Of a stretch of 64,000 nucleotides of DNA, positions 24,563 through 32,881 are shown one piece after another. The position numbers and the translations under genes are program-made. The stretch is taken from NCBI GenBank assembly GCA_945889445.1, contig CAMDBX010000004.1, positions 1-64,000 on the forward strand, given 5' to 3'. The notes under the pieces were generated by a model, which did not search any database, was not told the origin of the DNA, and worked only from the letters and a program-made list of their open reading frames with translations. Within the stretch, counting starts at the first letter, position 1. Each line of letters opens with the position of its first letter. Source of the DNA: Rhizobium sp. Q54 (GTDB lineage: Bacteria > Pseudomonadota > Alphaproteobacteria > Rhizobiales > Aestuariivirgaceae).

Positions 24563-24902
24563 GACCCGTCAGGTCCTTCTCTCGCGCGGCGCGTGGGAGA
24601 CGGTGCCCGAATGGTGGATGAGGGCTCTTTCCACACGTCGTGATGTTGGTGTTTTCCGATGCTCCGCCGGTGCATTCCGGTGCGCAAAACGGTTGCCGCC
24701 GTTGCGACGCCGATGGCTTTCGAAATGCATCTGACAGATGTTGCCGCCGTTGCCATTTCGAGGTCTGCGCAATCCATTGCTGGCTCACCACCGCGAATTT
24801 GCAAAGTTACTCCGGAAATGTGATTGACGGTGTGTGTTGTCAGACTGACAGAGCGTCAAGATAGATTGACAACTTGAACTGTCAGTTATACCTTCCACCC
24901 CC
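24563..24902. other. ppsR-bchG intergenic region with nested inverted repeats
   Basis: 340 bases with no supported gene. It begins with a small hairpin (AGGACC/GGTCCT, 24561-24577) followed by a pyrimidine run, a possible ppsR terminator. GTTGCCGCCGTTGC occurs twice (24692-24705 and 24740-24753). The second copy lies inside CGAAATG...CATTTCG (24721-24727/24754-24760) together with CATCTGACAGATG. The bchG-proximal end holds the PpsR operator and a TGACA-N8-TGTCA element at 24867-24884. Confidence 0.5.
24833..24850 (+). promoter_or_regulatory. PpsR/CrtJ operator upstream of bchG
   Basis: TGTGTTGTCAGACTGACA matches TGT-N12-ACA exactly, 53 nt before the bchG ATG. A candidate -35 TTGACA follows at 24866-24871. 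PpsR control of the bchG-bchP operon is inferred from this site and the linked ppsR gene. Confidence 0.7.
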
Positions 24903-25805
24903 ATGGCGAACCTTGCCTCCACACGCGTAGGACCGTCCCTGCCGCAGCCTTCTGCAGTGCTGCAGTTGCTGAAGCCTGTGACGTGGTTTCCGCCCATGTC
25001 GGCCTTCGCCTGCGGGGCGGTTTCATCGGGGCTGTCGCTTACGGATCATTGGGGCCTGGTGCTGGCCGGCATGGCGCTGTCGGGGCCCCTGGTGTGTGCC
25101 ACCAGCCAGGCGGTGAACGACTGGTACGACCGCCACGTGGACGCCATCAACGAGCCGAACCGGCCGATTCCCTCGGGCCGCATTCCCGGGCGCTGGGGGC
25201 TTTATATCGCAATCATCTGGACCGTGCTGTCGCTGGCCGTGGCGCTGGCGCTGGGGCCCGTCGTGTTCTGGGCCGCGGTGTTCGGCATGGCCATGGCCTG
25301 GGCCTATTCGGCGCCACCGTTCCGCTTCAAGGGCAATGGCTGGTGGGGCAATGCGGCGGTGGGCCTGTGCTACGAGGGCCTGCCGTGGTTCACCGGGGCG
25401 GCCGTGCTGCTGGCCGCCGTACCGGGCTGGCCCATCGTGATTCTGGCGCTGCTCTATTCGCTTGGCGCGCATGGCATCATGACGCTCAACGACTTCAAGG
25501 CCATCGAGGGTGACACGCGGATGGGCGTGCGCTCGCTGCCCGTGCAGCTTGGCGTTCAGGGTGCCGCGCGCACGGCTTCAGCGGTGATGGCGCTGCCGCA
25601 GGTGGCGGTGATCGCACTGCTGTTTTCCTGGGGTGCTCCCATCCATGCCGCCGCGGTGCTGGCGCTGCTGATCGTGCAACTCGTGATGATGCGCCGCTTC
25701 ATGGCCGACCCGGTGCAGCGCGCGCTGTGGTATTCGGGCTTCGGCGTTCCGCTTTATGTGTCCGGCATGATGGTGAGTGCCTTCGCGCTCAGGGGGCTGG
25801 CATGA
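24903..25805 (+). CDS. bchG: bacteriochlorophyll synthase
   Basis: 300-residue UbiA-family prenyltransferase with about eight to nine helices. It esterifies bacteriochlorophyllide a with geranylgeranyl/phytyl diphosphate. The first Asp-rich motif is NDWYDRHVDAINEPNRPIPSG, diagnostic of chlorophyll synthases; LNDFKAIEGDTRMGVRSLPV is the second. First gene of a plus-strand operon; its stop overlaps the next start (ATGA). Confidence 0.97.
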   Translation: MANLASTRVGPSLPQPSAVLQLLKPVTWFPPMSAFACGAVSSGLSLTDHWGLVLAGMALSGPLVCATSQAVNDWYDRHVDAINEPNRPIPSGRIPGRWGLYIAIIWTVLSLAVALALGPVVFWAAVFGMAMAWAYSAPPFRFKGNGWWGNAAVGLCYEGLPWFTGAAVLLAAVPGWPIVILALLYSLGAHGIMTLNDFKAIEGDTRMGVRSLPVQLGVQGAARTASAVMALPQVAVIALLFSWGAPIHAAAVLALLIVQLVMMRRFMADPVQRALWYSGFGVPLYVSGMMVSAFALRGLA

Positions 25806-27115
25806 CGGGCTGGCTCGGCATTGCGCGCTTCGGACTGGTGCAGGCGGCGCTCGGCGCCATCGTGGTGCTCACCACCTCCACCATCAACCGGGTGATGATC
25901 GTCGAGCTGGCGCTTCCCGCCATGGTACCGGGCCTGCTGGTGACGTGGCATTACGCGCTGCAGGTTTTGAGGCCCTCATGGGGGCATGGCTCCGACAAGG
26001 GAGGCCGCCGCACGCCGTGGATCATCGTCGGCATGGGCACGCTGGCGCTGGGCGGCTTCGGCGCGGCACTCTCGGTTCATCTCATGGCGCAGGACATGCT
26101 GCTGGGCAGCATCGCCGCCATCGTCTCCTTCACGCTGATTGGCGCAGGCGTTGGTGCGGCAGGCACTTCGCTGCTGGTGCTGCTGGCGAGCCAGGTGGAA
26201 GAGGCACGCCGCCCCGCCGCGGCCACCATCGTGTGGATCATGATGATCGCCGGATTCATCGTCACCGCCGCCACGGCAGGACACTTCCTCGACCCGTTCT
26301 CGACCGAGCGGCTGATGGTGGTGGCGGCCTGCATCTGTGCGGGCGCCTTCCTGCTCACCCTCATCGCGGTGCGCGGGCTGGAGAGCGACCGCGTGATCGT
26401 GAAGAAGGTGGCCGACAAGGTGCCCTTCAGGGAGGCCATCGCGCAGGTGTGGGACGACCGCACGGCGCGCCGCTTCGCCATTTTCATCTTCGTCTCGATG
26501 CTGGCCTATTCGGCACAGGACCTGATTCTCGAACCCTTCGCCGGCCTCGTCTTCGGGCTCACGCCCGGCCAGTCCACCTCGCTGTCGGGCGTGCAGAATT
26601 CCGGCGTGCTGCTGGGCATGGTGCTGGTGGGCGTGGCGTCCACGCTTGCGCCCCGGCTGATGAGCTTGAGAAACTGGACGGTGCTGGGCTGCCTCGGCTC
26701 GGCGCTGGCGCTGGTGGGCCTCGTGGCCGCGGCACAGGTGGGGCCGGGCTGGCCGTTGAAACCCTCGGTCTTCGCGCTTGGCTTCTGCAACGGCGTGTTC
26801 GCCGTGGCGGCCATCGGCTCGATGTTCAACATGGCCAATGACGGCACCTCGCGCGAGGGCGTGCGCATGGGGCTGTTCGGCGCCTCGCAGGCCATCGCCT
26901 TCGGCATTGGCGGCTTCGCGGGAACGGTGCTGGCGGACGTGTCGCGCCTCGTGCTCGGCTCGCCGGTCATGGCTTATGCGACGGTGTTCGCCGTCGAGGC
27001 GTGCTTCTTCATCGCGGCGGCCCTGCTGGCCGCGGCAGTTGGCAACAAAGACGGCTTCGGCGCCGCCGCGAACCCCTTGGTGCTCGCGGCGCGCCACCAG
27101 GCAAGCGGGAGTTAG
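25802..27115 (+). CDS. PucC-family transporter-like assembly protein between bchG and bchP (ORF428 type)
   Basis: 437 residues, about 12 helices. Member of the same PucC/LhaA subfamily of the MFS (TSTINRVMIVELALPAMVPG, SAQDLILEPFAGLVFGLTPG) but shorter. It corresponds to the ORF428/Bch2 gene found between bchG and bchP in Rhodobacter clusters. The start ATG at 25802 overlaps the bchG stop by 4 nt. The role is not established; the context suggests handing newly esterified bacteriochlorophyll to acceptors. It is one of three pucC paralogues in the window. Confidence 0.9.
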   Translation: MTGWLGIARFGLVQAALGAIVVLTTSTINRVMIVELALPAMVPGLLVTWHYALQVLRPSWGHGSDKGGRRTPWIIVGMGTLALGGFGAALSVHLMAQDMLLGSIAAIVSFTLIGAGVGAAGTSLLVLLASQVEEARRPAAATIVWIMMIAGFIVTAATAGHFLDPFSTERLMVVAACICAGAFLLTLIAVRGLESDRVIVKKVADKVPFREAIAQVWDDRTARRFAIFIFVSMLAYSAQDLILEPFAGLVFGLTPGQSTSLSGVQNSGVLLGMVLVGVASTLAPRLMSLRNWTVLGCLGSALALVGLVAAAQVGPGWPLKPSVFALGFCNGVFAVAAIGSMFNMANDGTSREGVRMGLFGASQAIAFGIGGFAGTVLADVSRLVLGSPVMAYATVFAVEACFFIAAALLAAAVGNKDGFGAAANPLVLAARHQASGS

Positions 27116-27119
27116 CATC

Positions 27120-28307
27120 ATGCTGGCAGAAACGATCTATGACCTCGTGGTGGTGGGTGGCGGGCCTTCGGGTGCCACCGCGGCGCATGATGCCGCGAGG
27201 GCGGGCCTCCAGGTAGCGCTGCTCGACAGGGCAGGGCGCATCAAGCCCTGCGGCGGGGCGATCCCGCCGCGCTGCATCCGCGACTTCGAGATTCCGCCGG
27301 AGATGCTGGTGGCGCGCATCTTCTCTGCGCGCATCATTTCGCCGTCCGACCGCAAGGTCGACATGCCGGTGACCAATTCCTACGTCGGCATGGTGGACCG
27401 CGGCCCCTTCGACGAGTGGCTGCGCGAACGCGCCGCGAGTGCAGGTGCCGAGCGCCGCACCGGCACCTATGAAAGCTTCTCGCGCGATGGCTATGGCACC
27501 GCCACCATCCACTACAAGGACAAGGATGGAACGCCAGGAACGCTGCGCGCGCGCTGCGTGATCGGTGCCGACGGCGCGCTGTCGAAGATCGGCAAGGACA
27601 CGGTGCGGGGCGCACACAAGGTTCCTTACGTCTTCGCTTATCACGAGATCATCGAAGCACCCGAGGCACGCTCCGAGGAATATGAGTCCGACCGCTGCGA
27701 CGTCTATTACCGTGGCGCCCTGTCGCCCGACTTCTATGCCTGGGTGTTCCCGCACGGCAAGACGATGAGCGTGGGAACGGGCAGCGCCAACAAGGGCTTT
27801 TCGCTGAAGGGAGCTGTTGCCGACCTGCGCCAGCAGATGGGCTTTGACGGCCGGACCATCCGCCGCGAGGGCGCGCCCATTCCGCTCAAACCCCTGAAGC
27901 GCTGGGACAATGGCCGTGACGTGGTGCTGGCGGGCGATGCCGCCGGCGTGGTGGCGCCGGCCTCGGGCGAGGGGATCTATTACGCCATGCTGGGCGGGCG
28001 CCTTGCGGCGGACGCGGCAATCGCCTTCCTGAAGACGGGTGACGCGCGCCAGCTGGCCACCGCGCGCAAGCGCTTCATGAGGGAGCATGGCCGCATCTTC
28101 TTCATCCTCGGCATCATGCAGTATTTCTGGTATTCGAGCGACAAGCGCCGCGAAAGCTTCGTCAAGATGTGCGAAGACAAGGACGTGCAGCGCCTCACTT
28201 GGGAATCCTACACCGAGAAGAAACTGTCCCGCAAAGGACCCATGGCGCACGTCAAGATTTTCCTGAAGGACATGGCGCATCTTCTTGGTATTGTCCGCCC
28301 GACATGA
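27120..28307 (+). CDS. bchP: geranylgeranyl-bacteriochlorophyll reductase
   Basis: 395-residue FAD-dependent reductase that converts the geranylgeranyl tail to phytyl. The FAD dinucleotide motif is VVVGGGPSGATAAHDAARAG, with the family PCGGAIPPRC and the second FAD motif VVLAGDAAGVVAPASGEGI. Stop overlaps the tspO start by ATGA; ribosome site GGGAGTTAGC upstream. Confidence 0.97.
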   Translation: MLAETIYDLVVVGGGPSGATAAHDAARAGLQVALLDRAGRIKPCGGAIPPRCIRDFEIPPEMLVARIFSARIISPSDRKVDMPVTNSYVGMVDRGPFDEWLRERAASAGAERRTGTYESFSRDGYGTATIHYKDKDGTPGTLRARCVIGADGALSKIGKDTVRGAHKVPYVFAYHEIIEAPEARSEEYESDRCDVYYRGALSPDFYAWVFPHGKTMSVGTGSANKGFSLKGAVADLRQQMGFDGRTIRREGAPIPLKPLKRWDNGRDVVLAGDAAGVVAPASGEGIYYAMLGGRLAADAAIAFLKTGDARQLATARKRFMREHGRIFFILGIMQYFWYSSDKRRESFVKMCEDKDVQRLTWESYTEKKLSRKGPMAHVKIFLKDMAHLLGIVRPT

Positions 28308-28792
28308 ACTGGACGCCTGAATTCCTGTGGCCGCTGGGCATCGCCTCGGCGGTTGCCATCGTCGTTGCCATTGCCGGTGCGGTGCTCACCGAAACCGGCG
28401 CGTGGTATGAGGGCCTGAAGAAGCCTTCCTGGAAGCCGCCCGACTGGGCCTTCGGCCCGGTGTGGACGACGATCTTCGTACTGACCGTCATCGCCACGGC
28501 GCTGGCCTGGGTTGCGGCGGAGGGGACGGGCGCCCGGCCGCTGATCTTCTGGGCGCTCACCATCAACGTCGTGCTGAACATCGCGTGGAGCGGCATCTTC
28601 TTCAAGATGCGCCGCCCGGATTGGGCGTTGGGTGAGGTCGCGCTGCTGTGGGCCTCGGTTCTGAGCCTCATCCTCGTGCTGGGTTCGGCATCCACCTGGG
28701 CAGGCTTGCTGCTGCTGCCCTATCTGCTGTGGGTTTCCACCGCGTCATTCCTCAACCTGCGGATTGTCCAGATGAACCGGCCCTTCGGGTGA
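28304..28792 (+). CDS. tspO: tryptophan-rich sensory protein TspO/MBR family
   Basis: 162 residues, five transmembrane helices, rich in Trp. Conserved WYEGLKKPSWKPPDWAFGPVWT and ALTINVVLNIAWSGIFF are typical. In Rhodobacter, TspO sits in the outer membrane, binds porphyrins and modulates photosynthesis gene expression in response to oxygen. Translationally coupled to bchP. Confidence 0.95.
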   Translation: MNWTPEFLWPLGIASAVAIVVAIAGAVLTETGAWYEGLKKPSWKPPDWAFGPVWTTIFVLTVIATALAWVAAEGTGARPLIFWALTINVVLNIAWSGIFFKMRRPDWALGEVALLWASVLSLILVLGSASTWAGLLLLPYLLWVSTASFLNLRIVQMNRPFG

Positions 28793-28799
28793 TCCGGCT

Positions 28800-29099
28800 A
28801 TGGAACAATTCGTAAGCTCAGGACAGGTTGCAGGGGTGATGCTGGTGGCGATTGCCATCGAGATCGCCGTGGCCGCCTACTATTTTTGGCGGAGGCAGAG
28901 AACCGTCCTGCTGTTGTCGTTCGTGGCGAATGGCCTTGCCGGGGGCGCGCTGGTGCTGGCGCTTCGGGCTGCGCTGCAGCAAACAGGATGGCTCTTTGTC
29001 GCAATCTATCTCGCTGGTGCCCTGCTTGCGCATGTGGCCGATGTGGTTCTAAGACTGAGCGCCTCGCGACATGCCGGGGGCGTGCCGTCCGCCGATTGA
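28800..29099 (+). CDS. small conserved membrane protein
   Basis: 99 residues with three predicted transmembrane helices (about 10-29, 36-57, 63-84) and a short Ala/Ser-rich tail. Starts 7 nt after tspO in the same operon and precedes the cytochrome c2 gene by 29 nt. I do not recognise the family. A role in membrane or cytochrome function is possible but unsupported. Confidence 0.65.
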   Translation: MEQFVSSGQVAGVMLVAIAIEIAVAAYYFWRRQRTVLLLSFVANGLAGGALVLALRAALQQTGWLFVAIYLAGALLAHVADVVLRLSASRHAGGVPSAD

Positions 29100-29128
29100 A
29101 GTCAAGTCAAACCGTGAAGGATTATCCG

Positions 29129-29509
29129 ATGATCAAGAAAGCCGTCTTCGCCGCTCTCGCTTCCGCGGTGCTGTTCGCCGCCCCGGCCCAGGCCGCGGGC
29201 GATGCCGCCGCCGGTGAGAAGGTGTTCAACCAGTGCAAGGCCTGCCATGAGGTCGAGAAGGGCGTGAACAAGGTCGGCCCGACGCTCAAGGGCGTGGTTG
29301 GCCGCAAGGCCGCCTCGGTCGAGGGCTACAAGTATTCCGCCGCGATGACCGCCAAGGGCGCGGAAGGCGTTGTGTGGGACGAGGCCACCCTCACGGCCTA
29401 TCTGCCCAACCCCAAGGCCTATGTGCCGGGCACCAAGATGGCCTATGCCGGGCTGAAGAAGCCTGAGGATGTGGCAAATCTCATCGCCTTCCTCGTGGCC
29501 CACCCCTGA
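29129..29509 (+). CDS. cycA: cytochrome c2
   Basis: 126 residues: signal peptide (about 1-22, cleavage after AQA), haem motif C-K-A-C-H and distal Met in GTKMAYAG. It has the G-P-x-L-x-G-V-V-G-R-K segment of class I cytochromes. It would be the periplasmic electron carrier returning electrons from the cytochrome bc1 complex to the reaction centre, here through the tetrahaem PufC. Placement within the photosynthesis cluster supports cycA rather than a respiratory paralogue. Confidence 0.93.
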   Translation: MIKKAVFAALASAVLFAAPAQAAGDAAAGEKVFNQCKACHEVEKGVNKVGPTLKGVVGRKAASVEGYKYSAAMTAKGAEGVVWDEATLTAYLPNPKAYVPGTKMAYAGLKKPEDVANLIAFLVAHP

Positions 29510-29545
29510 TCGCCAGTTGCATGATCGGCTCAGGCGTCTAGCCGC

Positions 29546-30562
29546 ATGAGCGAGATCGAGCGCCGCAAGCGCGATCACATCGACATCGTCCTGGCCGGCG
29601 CGGCACGCCACAGCGTGCCCGCCGGCTTCGACGCGGTCCGCTTCCGGCACAATGCCCTGCCGGAGGTGGATTTCGCGGGCATCGATTTGTCCACGCGTTT
29701 CCTCGGGCCGCCGCTGCGGCTGCCTTTCCTCGCCTCATCAATGACCGGCGGTCCGGATGTTTCCGACCGCATCAACCGCGCCATCGCCGAGGCGGCGGAG
29801 CAGCTGGGCTTCGCCATGGGCGTGGGCTCGCAGCGCATTTCGCTCACCACCAAGGACACGTCGGGCCTGGGCCCGGAGCTGCGCCGGATCGCGCCCTCCA
29901 TTCCCATCTATGGCAATCTCGGCGCCGTGCAGCTGGTCAATGGCATGGGGCTGGAGGAGGCCCGCCGCGCCGTGGACCAGCTCGGGGCCGATGCCCTGAT
30001 CCTCCATCTCAACCCGGTGCAGGAGGCGGTGCAGCCGGGCGGCGACCGCAACTGGGCGGGTGTCGAGTCCGCCATTGAAAAGCTGGCCCGCGCGCTTGCC
30101 GTGCCGGTCATCGCCAAGGAAGTGGGCAGCGGCATCTCGGGCGAAGTGGCCCGCCGCCTGGTGGCATGCGGTGTTGCCGCCATCGACGTGGCCGGTGCGG
30201 GTGGCACCAGCTGGGCTGCCGTGGAAGGTGCCAGGCTTGCGGCGCCTGATGGCCAGAACCTGGGCGAGATCTTCCGCGACTGGGGCATTCCCACGCCTGT
30301 CTGCCTCGCGGAGGTGCGCGCCGCCTGCCCGGATATTCCGCTCATCGCTTCGGGCGGCATTCGCCACGGGCTCGACGCCGCCAAGGCCATCCGTCTGGGC
30401 GCCACGCTGGCTGGCCAGGCCGCCGCACTTCTGCCAGCCGCCATGAAGGGCACCGAGGCAGTGGTGGCGCATGTCCAGGCGCTTGCCGACGCCCTGCGCA
30501 TCACCTGCCTTGCAACGGGGTCGAAGGATTTGAAGGACTTGAGCAGGGCGGCTCTGATTTAA
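29546..30562 (+). CDS. fni: type 2 isopentenyl-diphosphate isomerase
   Basis: 338-residue FMN-dependent TIM-barrel isomerase. Family motifs: FLASSMTGGPDVSDRINRAI, GVGSQRI, LHLNPVQEAVQPGGDRNW, AKEVGSGIS and the phosphate-binding SGGIRHGLDAAKAIRLGA. It interconverts IPP and DMAPP for carotenoid and phytyl precursors. It ends the plus-strand bchG operon and meets a convergent hairpin. Confidence 0.94.
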   Translation: MSEIERRKRDHIDIVLAGAARHSVPAGFDAVRFRHNALPEVDFAGIDLSTRFLGPPLRLPFLASSMTGGPDVSDRINRAIAEAAEQLGFAMGVGSQRISLTTKDTSGLGPELRRIAPSIPIYGNLGAVQLVNGMGLEEARRAVDQLGADALILHLNPVQEAVQPGGDRNWAGVESAIEKLARALAVPVIAKEVGSGISGEVARRLVACGVAAIDVAGAGGTSWAAVEGARLAAPDGQNLGEIFRDWGIPTPVCLAEVRAACPDIPLIASGGIRHGLDAAKAIRLGATLAGQAAALLPAAMKGTEAVVAHVQALADALRITCLATGSKDLKDLSRAALI

Positions 30563-30580
30563 CGCCCATACTGCCCTCAC

Positions 30581-30596
30581 CCCGGCCTTCGCCGGG
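30581..30596. terminator. bidirectional hairpin between fni and the puc operon
   Basis: CCCGGC-CTTC-GCCGGG, 6-bp stem with tetraloop, in the 121-base gap between the convergent fni and the last gene of the puf-puc operon. No T-run; assigned by position. Confidence 0.5.
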
Positions 30597-30683
30597 CTGA
30601 CGCCACCAGGGGAACGCTCCCCCCACAAACGAAAGTCGCTGGGCGAACCCGGCGATCATGTCGTCAACGGTGCGGCGCCGCGC

Positions 30684-31268
30684 CTATGTCCAGGGGCGGA
30701 ACTCCTTCAGCAGCGGCAGGCCGAACAGCGAGGACAGCGGGGTCGGATTGTTCGAAAGATACGGCATGCCGAGGCGGCCCTTGTCGCCCATGTCGCTGTT
30801 GCTGAGCAGCGGCAGGCCGATGGTTTCGGACAGGCTGCAGTTGCTGCCGGTCACGGCCGGAATGCCGATGATCTTCGACACCGGGTCCGGGTCGTTCAGC
30901 AGCAGCGGGATCATCATGGCGCTGGAGAGGGGGGCGGCCTCGTCCCACAGCTTCACCGGCTCGGGCTCCGGCATGCCGGAGGCGACCGGATCATGGGATT
31001 CGAGGATGCTGGTGGCCACCGCGCCGGAGCCGAAGGGCGCATGCACCGTGACCAGCGCGTGCCCGGCAGCCACGCCCTTGGCATAGATCTTCGCATCGGC
31101 CAGCAGCACGCGGCCCTGCGCGATCTGTGCGGCAATGGCCGACAGCGGCGTGTCGGCGGCGGGCGGGCCCACGACGAAGACGTCGCCATAGCCTTCCTCG
31201 CGCAGTTCCGAGGCAGCCTTGGCGGCCGTTGCGGCATTGGCATACATGCGGGTGATTTCGGTGCTCAT
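30684..31268 (-). CDS. puc-operon protein with five 16-residue repeats (unknown function)
   Basis: 194 residues. The N-terminal ~95 residues (ITRMYANAATAAKAASELRE, VHAPFGSGAVATSILESHDP) resemble a YflT-like/general-stress domain. The C-terminal half consists of five tandem 16-residue units starting at residues 114, 130, 146, 162 and 178. Proline is at position 8 of every unit (121, 137, 153, 169, 185) and glycine at position 6 in four; the unit consensus is (L/V)SxxxG(L/I)PxLxxxxxx. The protein ends three residues after the last unit begins to fade. No signal peptide or membrane helix. It follows pucC by 61 nt on the same strand and is probably co-transcribed with pucBAC. I do not recognise the family; a structural or LH2-related role is a guess from context. 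Confidence 0.8.
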   Translation of the reverse strand: MSTEITRMYANAATAAKAASELREEGYGDVFVVGPPAADTPLSAIAAQIAQGRVLLADAKIYAKGVAAGHALVTVHAPFGSGAVATSILESHDPVASGMPEPEPVKLWDEAAPLSSAMMIPLLLNDPDPVSKIIGIPAVTGSNCSLSETIGLPLLSNSDMGDKGRLGMPYLSNNPTPLSSLFGLPLLKEFRPWT

Positions 31269-31329
31269 CTCGGCTCCTTGTCAAATCAGGATGTCAAATC
31301 AGGGTGTCAGATCAGGTTTGGCGGGCGGC

Positions 31330-32730
31330 TCATCGGATATGGGCCGAAGGTGTTGTGGCGGCAGACGGGGTCTTGAACAGGGCAGTCATGGTAACGATGG
31401 CGGCAATCAGCAGGATCACCTCCAGCATATAGACGGCGAGGTAGGGTGTCAGCGGGCTTGCGCCGTCGATCGCCGACAGCGTGTCGCGGATGATGCCGCC
31501 CAGCGCCACGCCGATGCCGGCGGCCGTTGCCTGCACCGCACCCCAGGCGCCCAGCGCCAGTCCGCGCTGGTCGGGCGGGGCATGGTTCATGGTGGCAGTC
31601 AGCGTGCCATGGCCGAACAGCCCGGCGCCGAAGCCGATCAGGAAGGTGCCGAGGCCGAAGAGCACGGGCGAGAGAAGCGGTGCCGCGAGGATGACCAGCA
31701 CGAAGGCGGGAACACCCAGCATGGCGCCCAGCGAGGCCATGCGGAAGGCATCGAAGCCGCGGCTCAGCACGTAGGACGCAAGGCTGAAGCCGATGAGGCC
31801 GCCTGCCGCCATGGCCGCCGTCAGCAGCGTGGTGCGCGACACGGCAAGGCCCAGCACCTGGCCGCCATAGGGCTCCAGCATCACGTCCTGCATGGAGAAG
31901 GCGAGCGTGCCCACACCCACCGCGATGAGCCGCGCCAGCGCCTTGTCGCCCGCCATGAAGCTGGCCCAGGACTGCTGGAAGGTGGGGTCGGGTGCCGAGG
32001 CGTGGCGGGGCCGGGACTGGCCGCGCGCCTCCTGCTTCCACACGGCGATGCCGTTCAGGACAATGGTTGCGACGCCCGCGCCCTGGATCACCTGCACCAG
32101 GCGGCCGTTGGAAAAATCGGCCAGCAGCGCGCCGAAGATCAGTGCACTGACGATCGAGCCCGCCAGGAGGGCCACATACATGAGGCCCACCACGTTGGGC
32201 TGCTTTTCGGGCGGGGTGAGGTCGGTGGCCAGTGCGAGGCCTACCGTCTGGGTGATGTGCAGCCCGGTGCCCACCAGCAGGAAGGCGAGGCCGGCGGCAA
32301 CCTGGCCGACGATCGGGGGCACTTCGGCGGCATGGCCCTGCTGGGCCAGCACGAGCAGCGCGAAGGGCATCATCGCAAGCCCGCCGAACTGCACCATGGT
32401 GCCCTTGTAAATGAATGGAACCCGCTTCCAGCCCAAGGCCGAGCGGTGGGTGTCTGACTTGAAGCCAATGAGCGCGCGGAAGGGCGCGGCAATCAGCGGA
32501 ATGGCGAGCATCAACGAAACCAGCGAGGCTGGCACGCCCAGTTCGACGATCATCACCCGGTTCAGCGTGCCGACCAGCAGCACCAGCGTCATGCCGGCGC
32601 TGACCTGAAACAGCGAAAGCCGCAGCAGCCGCTCCAGCGGCACGTCCTCGCTGGCGGCATCCGCGAATGGCAGATACTTCGCGCCGAGCCCGGCCCAGGC
32701 TTTCATCATGCTCTGGCTGATGCGGTTCAT
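31330..32730 (-). CDS. pucC: LH2 assembly protein PucC
   Basis: 466 residues, 12 predicted helices. PucC/BCD family landmarks LLRLSLFQVSAGMTLVLLVG, RVMIVELGVPASL, GFKSDTHRSALGWKRVPFI and SMQDVMLEPYGGQVLGL. Immediately downstream of pucBA, so assigned pucC; required for LH2 in Rhodobacter. About as similar to lhaA (12210-13643) as paralogues usually are. Confidence 0.94.
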   Translation of the reverse strand: MNRISQSMMKAWAGLGAKYLPFADAASEDVPLERLLRLSLFQVSAGMTLVLLVGTLNRVMIVELGVPASLVSLMLAIPLIAAPFRALIGFKSDTHRSALGWKRVPFIYKGTMVQFGGLAMMPFALLVLAQQGHAAEVPPIVGQVAAGLAFLLVGTGLHITQTVGLALATDLTPPEKQPNVVGLMYVALLAGSIVSALIFGALLADFSNGRLVQVIQGAGVATIVLNGIAVWKQEARGQSRPRHASAPDPTFQQSWASFMAGDKALARLIAVGVGTLAFSMQDVMLEPYGGQVLGLAVSRTTLLTAAMAAGGLIGFSLASYVLSRGFDAFRMASLGAMLGVPAFVLVILAAPLLSPVLFGLGTFLIGFGAGLFGHGTLTATMNHAPPDQRGLALGAWGAVQATAAGIGVALGGIIRDTLSAIDGASPLTPYLAVYMLEVILLIAAIVTMTALFKTPSAATTPSAHIR

Positions 32731-32803
32731 GGTCCTACGATGCGTCCTGTCGCCACGTCCGACCGCTCCCGCGCGGGGGCGAGGGGGAATAAGAGACTAT
32801 CGT

Positions 32804-32844
32804 GCGGGAGGAGTGCAGGCCCCTCGGGCCCACGCACCTCCCGC
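32804..32844 (-). promoter_or_regulatory. pucBA-pucC intercistronic hairpin
   Basis: GCGGGAGG (32804-32811) pairs with CCTCCCGC (32837-32844), and inner GC-rich segments extend the stem. It lies in the 151-base gap after pucA. Such hairpins after pufBA/pucBA protect the light-harvesting message from 3' decay and raise its level over downstream genes. Confidence 0.7.
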
Positions 32845-32881
32845 GCTGTCGTTGCCGTCCCTTGCGGAACGACCCGGCCAC

